Positions 17,373 through 27,529 of a stretch of DNA of 64,000 nt are shown here, one piece after another. The DNA comes from Rhodococcus rhodnii (GTDB lineage Bacteria; Actinomycetota; Actinomycetes; Mycobacteriales; Pseudonocardiaceae). Under the pieces are notes generated by a model that saw only the letters and a program-made list of their open reading frames with translations, was not told the DNA's origin and made no database searches. Position 1 is the first letter of the stretch. Every line of letters begins with the position of its first letter. Location of the stretch: contig JOAA01000008.1 of the NCBI GenBank assembly GCA_000720375.1, positions 186,001 through 250,000 on the forward strand, written 5' to 3'. The position numbers and the translations under genes are program-made.

Positions 17373-18192
17373 AAGCGCTAGGTATAGCACTTGGCCGATC
17401 TTGATCCTCTTCGGTGTCCGCCCGCACATGCACGTCGGAATAGATCACCAGTGTCTGATCTGGTTGCTCGGCAAGGTGAAAGGCGGTGTACGCGAAAACG
17501 GCCGGCTCGCCGTCCGGGCGTCGAAGTCGCTTTCGTCCACTGCGTCGCGTTCGCACGTCGTACTGCGGCCACCACTCGCGCACTTGCGGACTGGCTTCGT
17601 GCAATTCGTCGACCAGACGGGAGAATCGCTGATCGGCCGGGTTTCGGGCACTGAGCGCGCGGAACCGGGCGAGCAGGCCGCGCGCCTCCGGCTCCCAGTC
17701 GATGAGAATCTCCTTGGCCACCGGTTCGGCGAACACCCAACGGACGAAGTTCGCCCGCCGGTCGGATACCAGATTGGGAAACAGGTCCTCGGCTGCCTGG
17801 TTGTGGCTGAGCACGTCGTAGGTGGCGTCGATGATGTACGCCGGGTTCGGCTGCAGCAGCATCGGTACGGCCGCCACTTCGGGGGCGAGTCGCTCTCGCG
17901 CCGACGGCGCCGGGGCATGTCCGGCGAGGTGGAACAGGTGATCACGCTCGTCGCGGTCAAGCCGCAGCGCCGTGGCCAGCGCCTCGAGTACCTGATCGGA
18001 CGGACGGATGTCCCGGCCCTGTTCGAGGTACGTGTACCAGGTCGCGCTCATCCCGGCGAGCAGTGCGAGTTCCTCCCGGCGCAGGCCCGGCGTCCGGCGC
18101 CGGCCGGTGCGCGGCAGGCCGACATCGGCCGGAGCGAGCCGCGCGCGGCGGCTGCGCAGGAAAACGCCCAGTTCACGGCGTGAGTCCGGCAT
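17362..18192 (-). CDS. XRE-family regulator with MmyB-like ligand-binding domain
   Basis: A 276-residue regulator. The N-terminal HTH (about 5-75) shows the typical RRTPGLRREELALLAGMSA followed by WYTYLEQGR. The C-terminal MmyB-like PAS domain (about 105-265) contains NPAYIIDATYDVLSHNQAAE and AFHLAEQPDQTLVIYS. In actinomycetes this class usually represses a divergent short-chain dehydrogenase gene, and exactly such a gene starts 95 nt away. TTCTGG/CCAGAA elements overlap its own start codon, pointing to autoregulation. Some MmyB proteins bind fatty acids; the ligand here is unknown. Confidence 0.93.
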   Translation of the reverse strand: MPDSRRELGVFLRSRRARLAPADVGLPRTGRRRTPGLRREELALLAGMSATWYTYLEQGRDIRPSDQVLEALATALRLDRDERDHLFHLAGHAPAPSARERLAPEVAAVPMLLQPNPAYIIDATYDVLSHNQAAEDLFPNLVSDRRANFVRWVFAEPVAKEILIDWEPEARGLLARFRALSARNPADQRFSRLVDELHEASPQVREWWPQYDVRTRRSGRKRLRRPDGEPAVFAYTAFHLAEQPDQTLVIYSDVHVRADTEEDQDRPSAIPSAYEW

Positions 18193-18228
18193 TCTGGCAC
18201 CTCCAGTTCCAGAATAAGCCGGTTCTGG
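18192..18228. promoter_or_regulatory. Putative operator of the MmyB-type regulator
   Basis: TTCTGG (18192-18197), CCAGAA (18209-18214) and TTCTGG (18223-18228) form overlapping inverted repeats between the regulator start and the SDR start; the first overlaps the regulator initiation codon. Position and symmetry suggest the operator; binding is inferred. Confidence 0.55.
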
Positions 18229-18287
18229 ATACCGGAATCGGCTCGCTTGAGACTTCGAAGCGGGACGATTTCGAAGGGATCAAGCAC

Positions 18288-19022
18288 ATGTCGGGAATTC
18301 ACGGCAAGGTCGTCGCGATCACCGGAGCCAGCAGTGGCATCGGCGAGGCGACCGCACTTCTGCTCGCCGAACGAGGCGCACGACTGGTTCTCGGCGCACG
18401 CCGATCCGACCGTCTCGCGGATGTCGTGACCAGGATCGAACAGGCAGGCGGCGCGGCCGTCCATGTCCAAACCGACGTGACGCGCCGAGATGACCTGCGC
18501 GCTCTGGTCGATCTGGCGGGCGAGCGATTCGGGCGGCTCGACGTGCTGGTCAACAACGCTGGGGAAGGTTCGATCTCGCCGCTGGACGATTTACGCGTCG
18601 ACGAATGGGACACGATGGTCGACGTCAACATCAAGGGCGTGCTGCACGGCATCGGTGCCGCGCTGCCGGTGTTCCGGGCGCAGGGCACCGGTCACTTCAT
18701 CACCACTTCTTCGGTCGCCGCTTTTGGTGTGGCGCCTGCGATGGCCGTCTACGCGGGTACCAAAACCGCAGTTCGGGCGATCTGCGAAGGGCTTCGTCAG
18801 GAAGCCGATGGGCTACGCGTGACCACCGTCTTTCCCGGCATCATCGACACGCCGTTCACCGAGGCGTCGACCAATCCGGAAGTCCGGACACGGATCTCGG
18901 ACATGCGCGACCGGATCGCCATCCCGCCGGACGCGATCGCCCGGGCCATCGCGTTCGCCATCGACCAACCGGACACCGTCGACGTGAACGAGATCGTCGT
19001 CCGGCCGACCGCCCAGACCTGA
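18288..19022 (+). CDS. Short-chain dehydrogenase/reductase under MmyB-type control
   Basis: A 244-residue classical SDR. I chose the ATG giving MSGIHGKVVAITGASSGIG, with AAGGGAT upstream; a longer frame overlaps the divergent regulator. Rossmann motif TGASSGIGEA, the NNAG motif (VLVNNAGEGS), the catalytic Ser region (ITTSSVAAFG) and the YAGTK active-site Tyr/Lys are present; FPGIIDTPF follows. Substrate unknown; NADP is suggested by basic residues GARRSDR after strand 2. Convergent with ilvC, with a shared terminator. Confidence 0.93.
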   Translation: MSGIHGKVVAITGASSGIGEATALLLAERGARLVLGARRSDRLADVVTRIEQAGGAAVHVQTDVTRRDDLRALVDLAGERFGRLDVLVNNAGEGSISPLDDLRVDEWDTMVDVNIKGVLHGIGAALPVFRAQGTGHFITTSSVAAFGVAPAMAVYAGTKTAVRAICEGLRQEADGLRVTTVFPGIIDTPFTEASTNPEVRTRISDMRDRIAIPPDAIARAIAFAIDQPDTVDVNEIVVRPTAQT

Positions 19023-19030
19023 AAAAGCGA

Positions 19031-19062
19031 AGGCTCCTCAGGACAAGCGTCCCGAGGAGCCT
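19031..19062. terminator. Bidirectional terminator between the SDR gene and ilvC
   Basis: AGGCTCCTC-A-GGAC pairs with GTCC-C-GAGGAGCCT around an AAGC loop. It lies 8 nt after the SDR stop and 17 nt after the convergent ilvC stop. Confidence 0.8.
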
Positions 19063-19079
19063 CCGGCGGGAGAAAAGAC

Positions 19080-20093
<1,014 letters not shown>

Positions 20094-20125
20094 CTAGTTA
20101 TTTCCTTAATCAACCTGTGGGGTTT

Positions 20126-20632
20126 TCAGCGAACGGCTGTCGCGGTGATGGAGCGGGGACCGCGGCCGATGGCGACCATTCCGGACTGCACCATCTCACG
20201 CACGCCGTAGGGCTCGAGCATCCGGCGCAGCGCCTCGATCTTGTCCGCCGTCCCGGTCGCCTCGATGGTCAGCGCCTCCGGCGAGACGTCCACCACCTTG
20301 GCACGGAAGAGCTGCACCGTCTCCAGCACCTGGCTGCGCACGGTCGCGTCCGCGCGCACCTTCACCAACAACAGTTCGCGCTGGACCGCGGAACTCGGTT
20401 CGAGCTCCACGATCTTGATCACGTTCACCAGCTTGTTGAGCTGTTTTGTCACCTGTTCGAGTGGCAGTTCGTCGACCGCGACCACGATGGTCATCCTGGA
20501 CACGTCTGGGTGCTCGGTCGGTCCGACGGCGAGCGACTCGATGTTAAAGCCGCGCCGGGAGAACAATCCGGCAACGCGAGCAAGCACACCCGGCTTGTTC
20601 TCGACAAGGACGCTCAGTGTGTGGGTGGACAT
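20126..20632 (-). CDS. ilvN: Acetolactate synthase regulatory (small) subunit
   Basis: The 168-residue ACT-domain subunit that stimulates IlvB and confers valine feedback inhibition. It starts [20 protein letters not shown], the canonical ACT opening, with FSRRGFNIESLAVGPTEHPD next and a C-terminal domain of about 80 residues containing GTADKIEALRRMLEPYGV. The start codon shares one base with the ilvB stop (TGATG), implying translational coupling and balanced subunit synthesis. Confidence 0.97.
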   Translation of the reverse strand: MSTHTLSVLVENKPGVLARVAGLFSRRGFNIESLAVGPTEHPDVSRMTIVVAVDELPLEQVTKQLNKLVNVIKIVELEPSSAVQRELLLVKVRADATVRSQVLETVQLFRAKVVDVSPEALTIEATGTADKIEALRRMLEPYGVREMVQSGMVAIGRGPRSITATAVR

Positions 20633-22500
20633 CAGATCTCATCCTCGTCGAACAGCGGCCGGATCCCGCGGGCGGCCATGATCTCGTCGTTGCCGGTGCC
20701 CGCCGCGACCATCGGCCACACCTGCGCGTCCTTGCCGACCACGAAGTCGATCACGACCGGGCGGTCGTTGATCTCCATCGCCCGCTTGATCACGGCGTCG
20801 ACCTGTTCACGAGTCTCGCACCGCAGGCCTGCGCAGCCCAATGCCTCAGCGAGCAGCGTGAAGTCCGGAATCCGGTGCTTGTGCGTGCCGAGATCGGTGT
20901 TCGAGTAGCGCTCCGAGTAGAACAGGTTCTGCCACTGGCGGACCATGCCGAGGTTGCCGTTGTTGATCACGGCCACCTTGATCGGCGCGCCCTCGATGGC
21001 GCACGTGGCCAGCTCCTGGTTGGTCATCTGGAAGCAGCCGTCGCCGTCGATCGCCCAGACTTCCTTGTCCGGCATGCCGAACTTGGCGCCCATGGCGGCC
21101 GGAACCGCGAAGCCCATCGTGCCGAGTCCGCCGGAGTTGATCCACGTCATCGGCTTCTCGTAGTTGATGAACTGCGCCGCCCACATCTGGTGCTGGCCGA
21201 CGCCCGCCGTGTAGATCGCGTCCGGGCCGACGAGCTCGCCGATCCGCTCGATCACGTACTGCGGCGACAGCGTTCCGTCCGACGGCCACTCGTAGCCCTT
21301 GGGGAACGTCTCCCGCCAGCTGTTCACCTGCGCCCACCACTGGGTCAGGTCTGCCTTGTGCCGTTCGTGCTCGGCCTGAACAGCGGTGATCAGCTCGGTG
21401 ATGATCTCCTTGCAGTCCCCCACGATCGGCACGTCGGCCTTGCGGTTCTTGGAGATCTCCGCCGGGTCGATGTCGGCGTGCACGACCTGCGCCTCCGGCG
21501 CGAACGAGTCGAGCTTGCCGGTGACCCGGTCGTCGAACCGGGCACCGAGCGCGATGATCAGGTCGGACCGCTGGAGGCAGCCCACCGCCGCCACCGATCC
21601 GTGCATTCCGGGCATACCAAGGTGTTGCGGGTGCGAGTCGGGGAACGCGCCCCGCGCCATCAGCGTGGTGACCACCGGGATGTTGGTCAGCTCGGCGAGC
21701 CTGAGCAGCTCGGCCGAGGACTCCGACTTGATCACGCCGCCGCCGACGTAGAGGACCGGACGGCGAGCCGAAGCGATCAGCTTCGCGGCTTCGCGCACCT
21801 GCTTGCCGTGCGGCCGGGTCGTCGGCCGGTAGCCGGGCAGGTGGATCTCGGGCGGCCAGGAGAAGCTGGTGGCCTCCTGCAGCACGTCCTTGGGGATGTC
21901 CACCAGCACGGGGCCGGGTCGGCCCGTCGATGCCAGGTGGAACGCCTCGGCGATGGTCCGCGGGATCTCCGCCGGATCGGTGACGAGGAAGTTGTGTTTG
22001 GTGATCGGCAGCGTGATGCCGCAGATGTCCGCCTCCTGGAAGGCGTCGGTGCCGATCAGCGCCCTGGTCTGCTGGCCGGTGATGGCCACGACCGGGACGG
22101 AGTCCATGTTCGCGTCCGCGAGCGGGGTGACCAGGTTGGTCGCGCCGGGGCCGGAGGTCGCCATGCAGACCCCGACCTTGCCGGTGGCCTGCGCGTATCC
22201 GGTGGCCGCGTGGCCTGCGCCCTGCTCGTGCCGGACCAGGACGTGGCGGACCTTGGTGGAGTCGAGCAGCGGGTCGTACGCCGGCAGGATGGTCCCTCCG
22301 GGAATGCCGAAGACCACCTCGCAACCGACTGCCTCGAGCGAACGGACCAGCGACTGGGCGCCGGTGACACGCACCGGGGCGCCGGAGGGCGGCGCTGGTT
22401 TCGGACGGTTGGCCGGGGCGGAGTGATCCCCTGGTTTGGGATCGGCTCCCGGTTTCGGCGCCCCGGGCTTCGCGGCGGGTCGCGATGTAGCGCTCGTCAT
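20632..22500 (-). CDS. ilvB: Acetolactate synthase catalytic (large) subunit
   Basis: Thiamine-diphosphate enzyme making acetolactate and acetohydroxybutyrate. The ATG at 22500 ([13 protein letters not shown]) gives 622 residues; the longer frame would run through the attenuator. A Pro/Ala-rich extension of about 45 residues precedes the first domain ([16 protein letters not shown]), as in other actinobacteria. The catalytic Glu lies in [18 protein letters not shown]-type middle domain; the TPP/Mg motif runs from [13 protein letters not shown] to [12 protein letters not shown]. Expression is probably controlled by the leader-peptide attenuator upstream. Confidence 0.98.
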   Translation of the reverse strand: MTSATSRPAAKPGAPKPGADPKPGDHSAPANRPKPAPPSGAPVRVTGAQSLVRSLEAVGCEVVFGIPGGTILPAYDPLLDSTKVRHVLVRHEQGAGHAATGYAQATGKVGVCMATSGPGATNLVTPLADANMDSVPVVAITGQQTRALIGTDAFQEADICGITLPITKHNFLVTDPAEIPRTIAEAFHLASTGRPGPVLVDIPKDVLQEATSFSWPPEIHLPGYRPTTRPHGKQVREAAKLIASARRPVLYVGGGVIKSESSAELLRLAELTNIPVVTTLMARGAFPDSHPQHLGMPGMHGSVAAVGCLQRSDLIIALGARFDDRVTGKLDSFAPEAQVVHADIDPAEISKNRKADVPIVGDCKEIITELITAVQAEHERHKADLTQWWAQVNSWRETFPKGYEWPSDGTLSPQYVIERIGELVGPDAIYTAGVGQHQMWAAQFINYEKPMTWINSGGLGTMGFAVPAAMGAKFGMPDKEVWAIDGDGCFQMTNQELATCAIEGAPIKVAVINNGNLGMVRQWQNLFYSERYSNTDLGTHKHRIPDFTLLAEALGCAGLRCETREQVDAVIKRAMEINDRPVVIDFVVGKDAQVWPMVAAGTGNDEIMAARGIRPLFDEDEI

Positions 22501-22546
22501 CGGTTCTGCCTCGTGAGTCAGTGGTCGGGTATGGGGTCCGGACACG

Positions 22547-22622
22547 AAAAAACCCCCGTCGACCGGATGGGTCGCACGAGGGTCGCGCGTCGACGAGTCT
22601 GTAGCCCTAAGCGTCGACGCGC
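22547..22622 (-). promoter_or_regulatory. ilvB attenuator: pause hairpin plus intrinsic terminator
   Basis: Reading the minus strand after the leader peptide: arms at 22612-22622 and 22585-22595 form a perfect 11-bp hairpin (CGTCGACGCGC type). Then a GC-rich stem between about 22583 and 22553 (CGACC pairing GGTCG, continued by CCC/GGG) is followed at once by TTTTTT (22552-22547). This is the canonical layout of a transcription attenuator: the first hairpin contains the leader stop codon in its loop region, and the second is a terminator with U tract. It should terminate ilvB transcription when charged branched-chain tRNAs are plentiful. Confidence 0.85.
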
Positions 22623-22654
22623 TTGGGAAGTACGAGACCAATCGGGTTGAACAT
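22607..22654 (-). CDS. ilvBNC leader peptide
   Basis: A 15-residue open frame, [15 protein letters not shown], with one Ile, two Leu and two Val among fifteen residues, IGLVL being consecutive apart from Gly. It starts about 150 nt before ilvB and ends within the pause hairpin. Branched-chain-rich leader peptides of this kind precede ilvB operons in other actinobacteria. No strong ribosome site is visible, so it may be translated leaderless. Confidence 0.8.
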   Translation of the reverse strand: MFNPIGLVLPKRVDA

Positions 22655-22775
22655 ACGGCGACGGTAGTGCGGATCGTGCGCACGCGTCAAATCTGCGGGA
22701 CACCATTCCCGCATAGTGGACCCGATCGGGGGACCCGCCGACCGGCCGACGAGCCTGAACAGGCACCATCAGTAC

Positions 22776-23201
22776 GTGACCGTCAGCAAGGTCGTCTTCC
22801 GGACCCCACCGACCGCCCACCTCGGCGCGCTGCTGCTCGCCGTTGCCGCAACGCCGTTCGCATTCGCCGCGCCGGGCCTGTTCGGGATCTACGCGATACC
22901 GATCGCGATGATCGTCTGGGTCGTCCGCCATCGCACGACCGCTGACACCGACGGCCTCACCGCACGCGACATGTTCACCAGCAAGACCATGAAATGGGAC
23001 GACCTGGCGTCGCTGAAGATCGACCGCGGCCGGGTGTCCGCGGTCGGCACCGACGGCACCGTGACCCGGTTGCCGGGTGTCCGACTGCGACACGTGTCAC
23101 TGCTCTCCCGGGTCAGCGGCGGCCGTATCCCCGACCCCGCCGCCGATCCAGAAGCGAGCGACGAGGAAAGTCCGGCCACACCGGACACCTCGGCGGAGTA
23201 A
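22776..23201 (+). CDS. Small PH-domain membrane protein (CFP-6 / Rv3004-like)
   Basis: About 141 residues from the GTG start (VTVSKVVFRTPPTAHLG); an upstream GTG at 22716 is possible. Two hydrophobic segments (about 15-32 and 33-50, with GLFGIYAIPIAMIVWVV) precede a PH-like domain (about 55-115: GLTARDMFTSKTMKWDDL) and an acidic disordered tail. It is divergent from ilvB, the position Cfp6 has in M. tuberculosis as I recall it. Function unknown; the protein family is membrane-associated. Confidence 0.8.
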   Translation: MTVSKVVFRTPPTAHLGALLLAVAATPFAFAAPGLFGIYAIPIAMIVWVVRHRTTADTDGLTARDMFTSKTMKWDDLASLKIDRGRVSAVGTDGTVTRLPGVRLRHVSLLSRVSGGRIPDPAADPEASDEESPATPDTSAE

Positions 23202-23240
23202 TCTCGCTGTAGTTCCCACCGCTGATCTTTTGGAGGGGCG

Positions 23241-25085
23241 ATGCCCCAGTTGCGTTCCCGCACGACCACTCACGGCCGCAACGCCGCAGGCGCCCGCGCG
23301 CTCTGGCGTGCGACCGGTATGACGGATTCCGACTTCGGCAAGCCGATCGTGGCGATCGCCAACTCCTACACGCAGTTCGTGCCGGGCCACGTACACCTTC
23401 GCGACCTTGGTGACATCGTCGCCGAAGCCGTGCGCGAGGCGGGCGGTGTCGCGCGCGAGTTCCACACCATCGCGGTGGACGACGGGATCGCGATGGGACA
23501 CAGTGGAATGCTGTACTCCCTGCCGTCCCGCGAGATCATCGCGGACTCGGTCGAGTACATGGTCAACGCGCACCAGGCGGACGCGCTGGTGTGCATCTCC
23601 AACTGCGACAAGATCACGCCGGGCATGCTGAACGCGGCCATGCGGCTGAACATCCCGACGGTGTTCGTCTCCGGTGGACCGATGGAGGCGGGCAAGGCCG
23701 TGATCGTGGACGGTGTCGCGCAGGCACCGACCGACCTGATCACCGCCATCGCCGCGTCCGCCAACCCGGCCGTCGACGAGGACGGGCTCTCCATTGTGGA
23801 GCGCTCGGCCTGCCCGACGTGCGGCTCGTGCTCCGGGATGTTCACGGCGAACTCGATGAACTGCCTCACCGAGGCGCTCGGGCTCGCGCTGCCGGGCAAC
23901 GGGTCCACTCTGGCCACGCACGCCGCACGCCGCGCCCTGTTCTCCCAGGCCGGAACGACCGTCGTGGAGCTGTGCAAGCGCTGGTACGGCTCCGATGACC
24001 CGTCGGTTCTGCCGCGCTCGATCGCGTCCCGCAAGGCCTTCGAGAACGCGATGGCGCTGGACATGGCGATGGGCGGCTCGACGAATACGGTCCTGCACAT
24101 CCTGGCCGCCGCACAGGAGGGCGAGATCGACTTCACGCTGGCCGACATCGACGCGATCAGCCGTCGTGTGCCGTGCCTGTCGAAGGTCTCGCCGAACTCC
24201 GACTACCACATGGAGGACGTGCACCGGGCAGGCGGAATCCCAGCGATCCTCGGCGAACTGGACCGCGCGGGCCTGCTCAACCGGGACGTCCACTCGGTGC
24301 ACTCCGCGGACCTTTCCTCGTGGCTATCCGAATGGGACATCCGGTCCGGTGCGGCCTCCTCGGCAGCGATTGAGCTCTTCCACGCGGCGCCGGGTGGCGT
24401 GCGGACCACGGAGGCGTTCTCCACGACCAACCGATGGTCCTCTTTGGACACCGACGCTGCTTCCGGATGCATCCGCGACAAGGAGCACGCGTACACTGCC
24501 GACGGCGGTTTGGCCGTACTGCGCGGAAATCTGGCGGAGAACGGCGCGGTCATCAAGTCCGCTGGAATCGATCCGTCATTGTTCCGGTTCCAAGGTCCCG
24601 CGCGTGTGGTGGAAAGCCAGGAGCAGGCGGTGTCGGTGATCCTGAACAAGGAGATCCAGCCGGGTGACGTGCTCGTGGTGCGCTACGAAGGCCCGGCCGG
24701 CGGCCCGGGAATGCAGGAGATGTTGCACCCCACGGCGTTCCTGAAGGGCGCTGGGCTCGGCAAGAAGTGCGCACTGATCACCGACGGCCGGTTCTCCGGC
24801 GGCTCATCGGGTCTGTCGGTCGGGCACATTTCGCCCGAGGCGGCGGGCGCGGGCACGATCGGCCTGGTCGAGGACGGCGACCAGATCCTGATCGACGTCA
24901 ACACCCGGACTCTGGAACTGCTTGTGCCACAGGAGGTTCTGGCCGAGCGGCGGGCGAAGATGGAGTCCAGCGAACGGCCGTGGCAGCCAGTCGACCGGGA
25001 TCGCCCTGTCACCACGGCTTTGCGGGCGTACGCACACATGGCGACCGACGCGTCGACGGGTGCGGTGCGCCGGATCCCGTCCTGA
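23241..25085 (+). CDS. ilvD: Dihydroxy-acid dehydratase
   Basis: Dehydrates 2,3-dihydroxy acids to 2-keto acids in valine/isoleucine synthesis; an iron-sulfur enzyme. The start [14 protein letters not shown] follows TTGGAGGGGCG. 614 residues, the usual length. Cluster ligands and substrate motifs are visible: [30 protein letters not shown] and, near the C-terminus, [20 protein letters not shown]. It lies 39 nt after the PH-domain gene and has a strong hairpin terminator. Unlike M. tuberculosis, where ilvD is elsewhere, all ilv genes sit together here. Confidence 0.97.
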   Translation: MPQLRSRTTTHGRNAAGARALWRATGMTDSDFGKPIVAIANSYTQFVPGHVHLRDLGDIVAEAVREAGGVAREFHTIAVDDGIAMGHSGMLYSLPSREIIADSVEYMVNAHQADALVCISNCDKITPGMLNAAMRLNIPTVFVSGGPMEAGKAVIVDGVAQAPTDLITAIAASANPAVDEDGLSIVERSACPTCGSCSGMFTANSMNCLTEALGLALPGNGSTLATHAARRALFSQAGTTVVELCKRWYGSDDPSVLPRSIASRKAFENAMALDMAMGGSTNTVLHILAAAQEGEIDFTLADIDAISRRVPCLSKVSPNSDYHMEDVHRAGGIPAILGELDRAGLLNRDVHSVHSADLSSWLSEWDIRSGAASSAAIELFHAAPGGVRTTEAFSTTNRWSSLDTDAASGCIRDKEHAYTADGGLAVLRGNLAENGAVIKSAGIDPSLFRFQGPARVVESQEQAVSVILNKEIQPGDVLVVRYEGPAGGPGMQEMLHPTAFLKGAGLGKKCALITDGRFSGGSSGLSVGHISPEAAGAGTIGLVEDGDQILIDVNTRTLELLVPQEVLAERRAKMESSERPWQPVDRDRPVTTALRAYAHMATDASTGAVRRIPS

Positions 25086-25113
25086 CTGTTTCAATGATTT
25101 GGCTCTGTCAAAG

Positions 25114-25145
25114 GTGAGCCGGCGCACCTAGGTGCGTCGGCTCAC
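25114..25145 (+). terminator. ilvD terminator
   Basis: GTGAGCCGGCGCAC pairs with GTGCGTCGGCTCAC across CTAG; 14-bp stem with one wobble, about 30 nt after the ilvD stop. Confidence 0.8.
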
Positions 25146-25248
25146 GGCATTTCTTGTCCGGGTTTCGTGTCATTTTCGTATGGCTACGGATTGTTGCACC
25201 CTGAGGTCCGGCGCGCGTCCTGTCACCAGATCACACAGAGGTGGTCTT

Positions 25249-25857
25249 ATGACGAAAACCGTCGCCGTCCCGGACATCAACGCGGTTTTCCGTGATCGGC
25301 CAACGGTTCCCCCGGTCCACAAAGGACCACTCGGCGCGGTCGCCGAGTTCTACCGTGACCCGTTGGCCCGCGTGACATTGCTGGTCACGTCGCTGTTGTT
25401 GTGTTACGCGGGAGGTGCCGCGATGTTCTTCGTGCACGCGATCTACTTCAACGAAGGCGGACCGGCGATCAGCCCGTACCTGCACTGGGCGCTGGATTCG
25501 TCGTTCGGGTTCATCGCGCTCACCCCGATCATCGCGGTGCTGCTGCCGTTGACGATCTGGCTGGTGCGCGGGCGGCCACGCTGGCTGTTCCCGCTCGTAC
25601 TCGGGTTGTTGTTCGCGGTGATCACCATCCCAGGCCCACTCGCGCACGACATGTTCGTGGCCAGAGGAACGCCGATCGCCAGTTTCGTCACGCACCACTT
25701 CGGCGACCACTCGATCGTCATGCCACCGCCGACCGAGTACACCGCCCTGGCCAAGATGACCCACCAGTTCGTCGCGGGTCTCCCGGTCTACGTGGTGTTG
25801 TCCATAGTGGCCTACGGCTCGATCCGCGCTATCGTCGGCAGGTGGCACACGTCCTGA
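25249..25857 (+). CDS. Membrane protein of unknown function
   Basis: About 202 residues from the ATG giving MTKTVAVPDINAV, preceded by AGAGGTGG. Hydrophobic segments lie at roughly 40-66, 80-105, 113-130 and 175-195 (for example LARVTLLVTSLLLCYAGGAA and FIALTPIIAVLLPLTIWLV). A His-rich loop, FVTHHFGDHS, lies before the last helix. I do not recognise the family. The stop is overlapped by the GTG start of the next gene, so it is likely co-transcribed with the dehydrogenase. Confidence 0.75.
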   Translation: MTKTVAVPDINAVFRDRPTVPPVHKGPLGAVAEFYRDPLARVTLLVTSLLLCYAGGAAMFFVHAIYFNEGGPAISPYLHWALDSSFGFIALTPIIAVLLPLTIWLVRGRPRWLFPLVLGLLFAVITIPGPLAHDMFVARGTPIASFVTHHFGDHSIVMPPPTEYTALAKMTHQFVAGLPVYVVLSIVAYGSIRAIVGRWHTS

Positions 25858-26783
25858 TAACCCGTGAAATGGTCGACGAAGCGATGCGCGCACTGGACGG
25901 CCAGTGCGAGGTCGACCTCTACGTCGGTCCGCCGGAAGCCATGCCGCGCGACGAGTTCCTCAAGCGCGCCAAGGGCAAAGACGGTCTGCTGACCATGCTC
26001 TCCGAGCGGGTCGACGCGGAACTGCTCGACGCGGCGGGTCCGCAGCTGAAGATCGTGGCCAACCACGCCGTCGGCTACGACAACGTCGACGTCCCGGAAT
26101 GCACGAGGCGGGGCGTACTGGTCGCGAACACCCCGGACGTGCTCACGGAAGCCACCGCTGACCTGGCGTGGGCGCTGATTCTCGCGTGCCTGAGAAGGAT
26201 CGCCGAGGGCGACCGGTTTCTGCGCACGCAAACCCCGTGGATCTGGGGTCCGCGGATGATGCTCGGCCACGAGCTGTACGGCAAAACCCTCGGAATCGTG
26301 GGATACGGCCGAATCGGGCAAGCGACGGCCAGACGTGCCGAGGGTTTCGGGATGCGGGTGATTCACAACTCCCGCTCAGGCGGCGTCCCGTTCGACACCC
26401 TGATCGCCGAATCCGACGTCGTCTCGATCCACGCTCCGCTGACGCCACAGACGAAGCACCTGTTCAACGCGGAGACGTTCGCCAAGATGAAGCCCACCGC
26501 TGTCCTCGTGAACACCGCGCGTGGCCCGCTTGTCGATGAGGCCGCGTTGGCGCGGGCGTTGCGGGCTGGCGAGATCTTCGCGGCCGGGCTGGACGTCTTC
26601 GAACGCGAACCTCAGGTCGAGAAGTCCTTGCTGGACTTGGACAATGTCACGCTCGTGCCGCATCTGGGCAGCGCGACCGTCCAGACCCGGGCGGCGATGG
26701 GGCTTTTCGCCGTCGAGAACCTGCTCAACGGCGTCGCCGGGCATCGCCCCCGGGCCTTGGTCAACCCGGAAGTCCTTACCTGA
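25842..26783 (+). CDS. D-2-hydroxyacid dehydrogenase (glyoxylate/D-glycerate type)
   Basis: About 313 residues from the GTG start (VAHVLITREMVDEAM), overlapping the membrane-protein gene by 16 nt; the longer frame upstream runs antisense-like inside that gene. The family features are clear: NHAVGYDNVDVPEC, the Rossmann motif LGIVGYGRIGQATARRAEGF, then NTARGPLVDEAALARAL with the catalytic Arg, Glu in LDVFEREP and His in LVPHLGSAT. It reduces glyoxylate or hydroxypyruvate, or acts on a related 2-ketoacid. Exact substrate unresolved. It is convergent with the DoxX gene, overlapping by 8 nt. Confidence 0.92.
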   Translation: MAHVLITREMVDEAMRALDGQCEVDLYVGPPEAMPRDEFLKRAKGKDGLLTMLSERVDAELLDAAGPQLKIVANHAVGYDNVDVPECTRRGVLVANTPDVLTEATADLAWALILACLRRIAEGDRFLRTQTPWIWGPRMMLGHELYGKTLGIVGYGRIGQATARRAEGFGMRVIHNSRSGGVPFDTLIAESDVVSIHAPLTPQTKHLFNAETFAKMKPTAVLVNTARGPLVDEAALARALRAGEIFAAGLDVFEREPQVEKSLLDLDNVTLVPHLGSATVQTRAAMGLFAVENLLNGVAGHRPRALVNPEVLT

Positions 26784-27480
26784 ACACGACAAGCGTGACG
26801 ACGGACAGTCCGGCCGCGACGATCAACATGAACAGGCCGAGCGGAACCGGGCGACGGCCCCACGGGGTCGGGCGGTCCAGCGCGATCCGGCCGGGGCCGG
26901 TGAACAGCAGCATGAACGCCGCCGTGCCCAGCGCCAGCTCCCACTCGAAGCCGCGCGGCGGGCTGAAGAACCCGTTGCCCCACTTCAGGAAGACCACGTT
27001 GGCCATCACGCCGAGGATCGCGGCCGCGCCGATCGGGGTGAACAGGCCCAGCACCACCAGCACGCCGCCGACCAGCTCCGACACACCGGTCGCCCAGGCC
27101 AGGATCGTCGTCTGGCTGAAGCCCTGCGTGCCGAGGAACTGCGCGAACCCGTCGATGCCCGGGCCGTTGAACAGGCCGAACAGCTTCTGCAACGCGTGCA
27201 CGATGAACGTACCGCCGAGCACAAGGCGCAGCACCAGCAGACCGAAGTCCAGCCCGCCGTGCCAGGCGTAAACCGGCTTGGCTCGTTCGTCCTCGTCGGC
27301 ACCCGGTCTGGACAGCACAGTTGTCGTGGACGAGCTGCTGTAGCCGGAATCGTCGTACCGGCCGTAATCCTCGTCCGACGGCTCACTCATCCGGTGCGCA
27401 CCGGAGTAGTCGTCGCCGCCCGTGGAATACATCCCTGGGTAGCCGCCCGCGGTCCTCGAGCGGTCATCGTCGGTACTCAC
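26776..27480 (-). CDS. DoxX-family membrane protein (Rv3005c-like)
   Basis: About 234 residues from a GTG start (VSTDDDRSRTAGG); no ribosome site is evident, so the start is uncertain (MSEPSDEDY at 27390 is an alternative). A polar, Tyr/Ser/Asp-rich cytoplasmic N-terminus (about 80 residues) precedes the DoxX core with four helices: FGLLVLRLVLGGTFIVHALQ, GVSELVGGVLVVLGLFTPIG, then AAILGVMANVVFL and a last pair ending GLFMLIVAAGLSVVT. The mycobacterial relative takes part in a membrane oxidoreductase complex with superoxide dismutase and a thiol protein; whether this holds here is inference. Its neighbours match the mycobacterial order. Confidence 0.87.
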   Translation of the reverse strand: MSTDDDRSRTAGGYPGMYSTGGDDYSGAHRMSEPSDEDYGRYDDSGYSSSSTTTVLSRPGADEDERAKPVYAWHGGLDFGLLVLRLVLGGTFIVHALQKLFGLFNGPGIDGFAQFLGTQGFSQTTILAWATGVSELVGGVLVVLGLFTPIGAAAILGVMANVVFLKWGNGFFSPPRGFEWELALGTAAFMLLFTGPGRIALDRPTPWGRRPVPLGLFMLIVAAGLSVVTLVVFR

Positions 27481-27529
27481 GGCGGGGAGGGTACGGGATA
27501 GCGGGGAAAAACGCTCTACAAAGTTTTTA

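Noticed and set aside
20617..22650. 677-codon plus-strand frame
   Set aside because: Antisense to ilvB and typical of GC-rich shadow frames.
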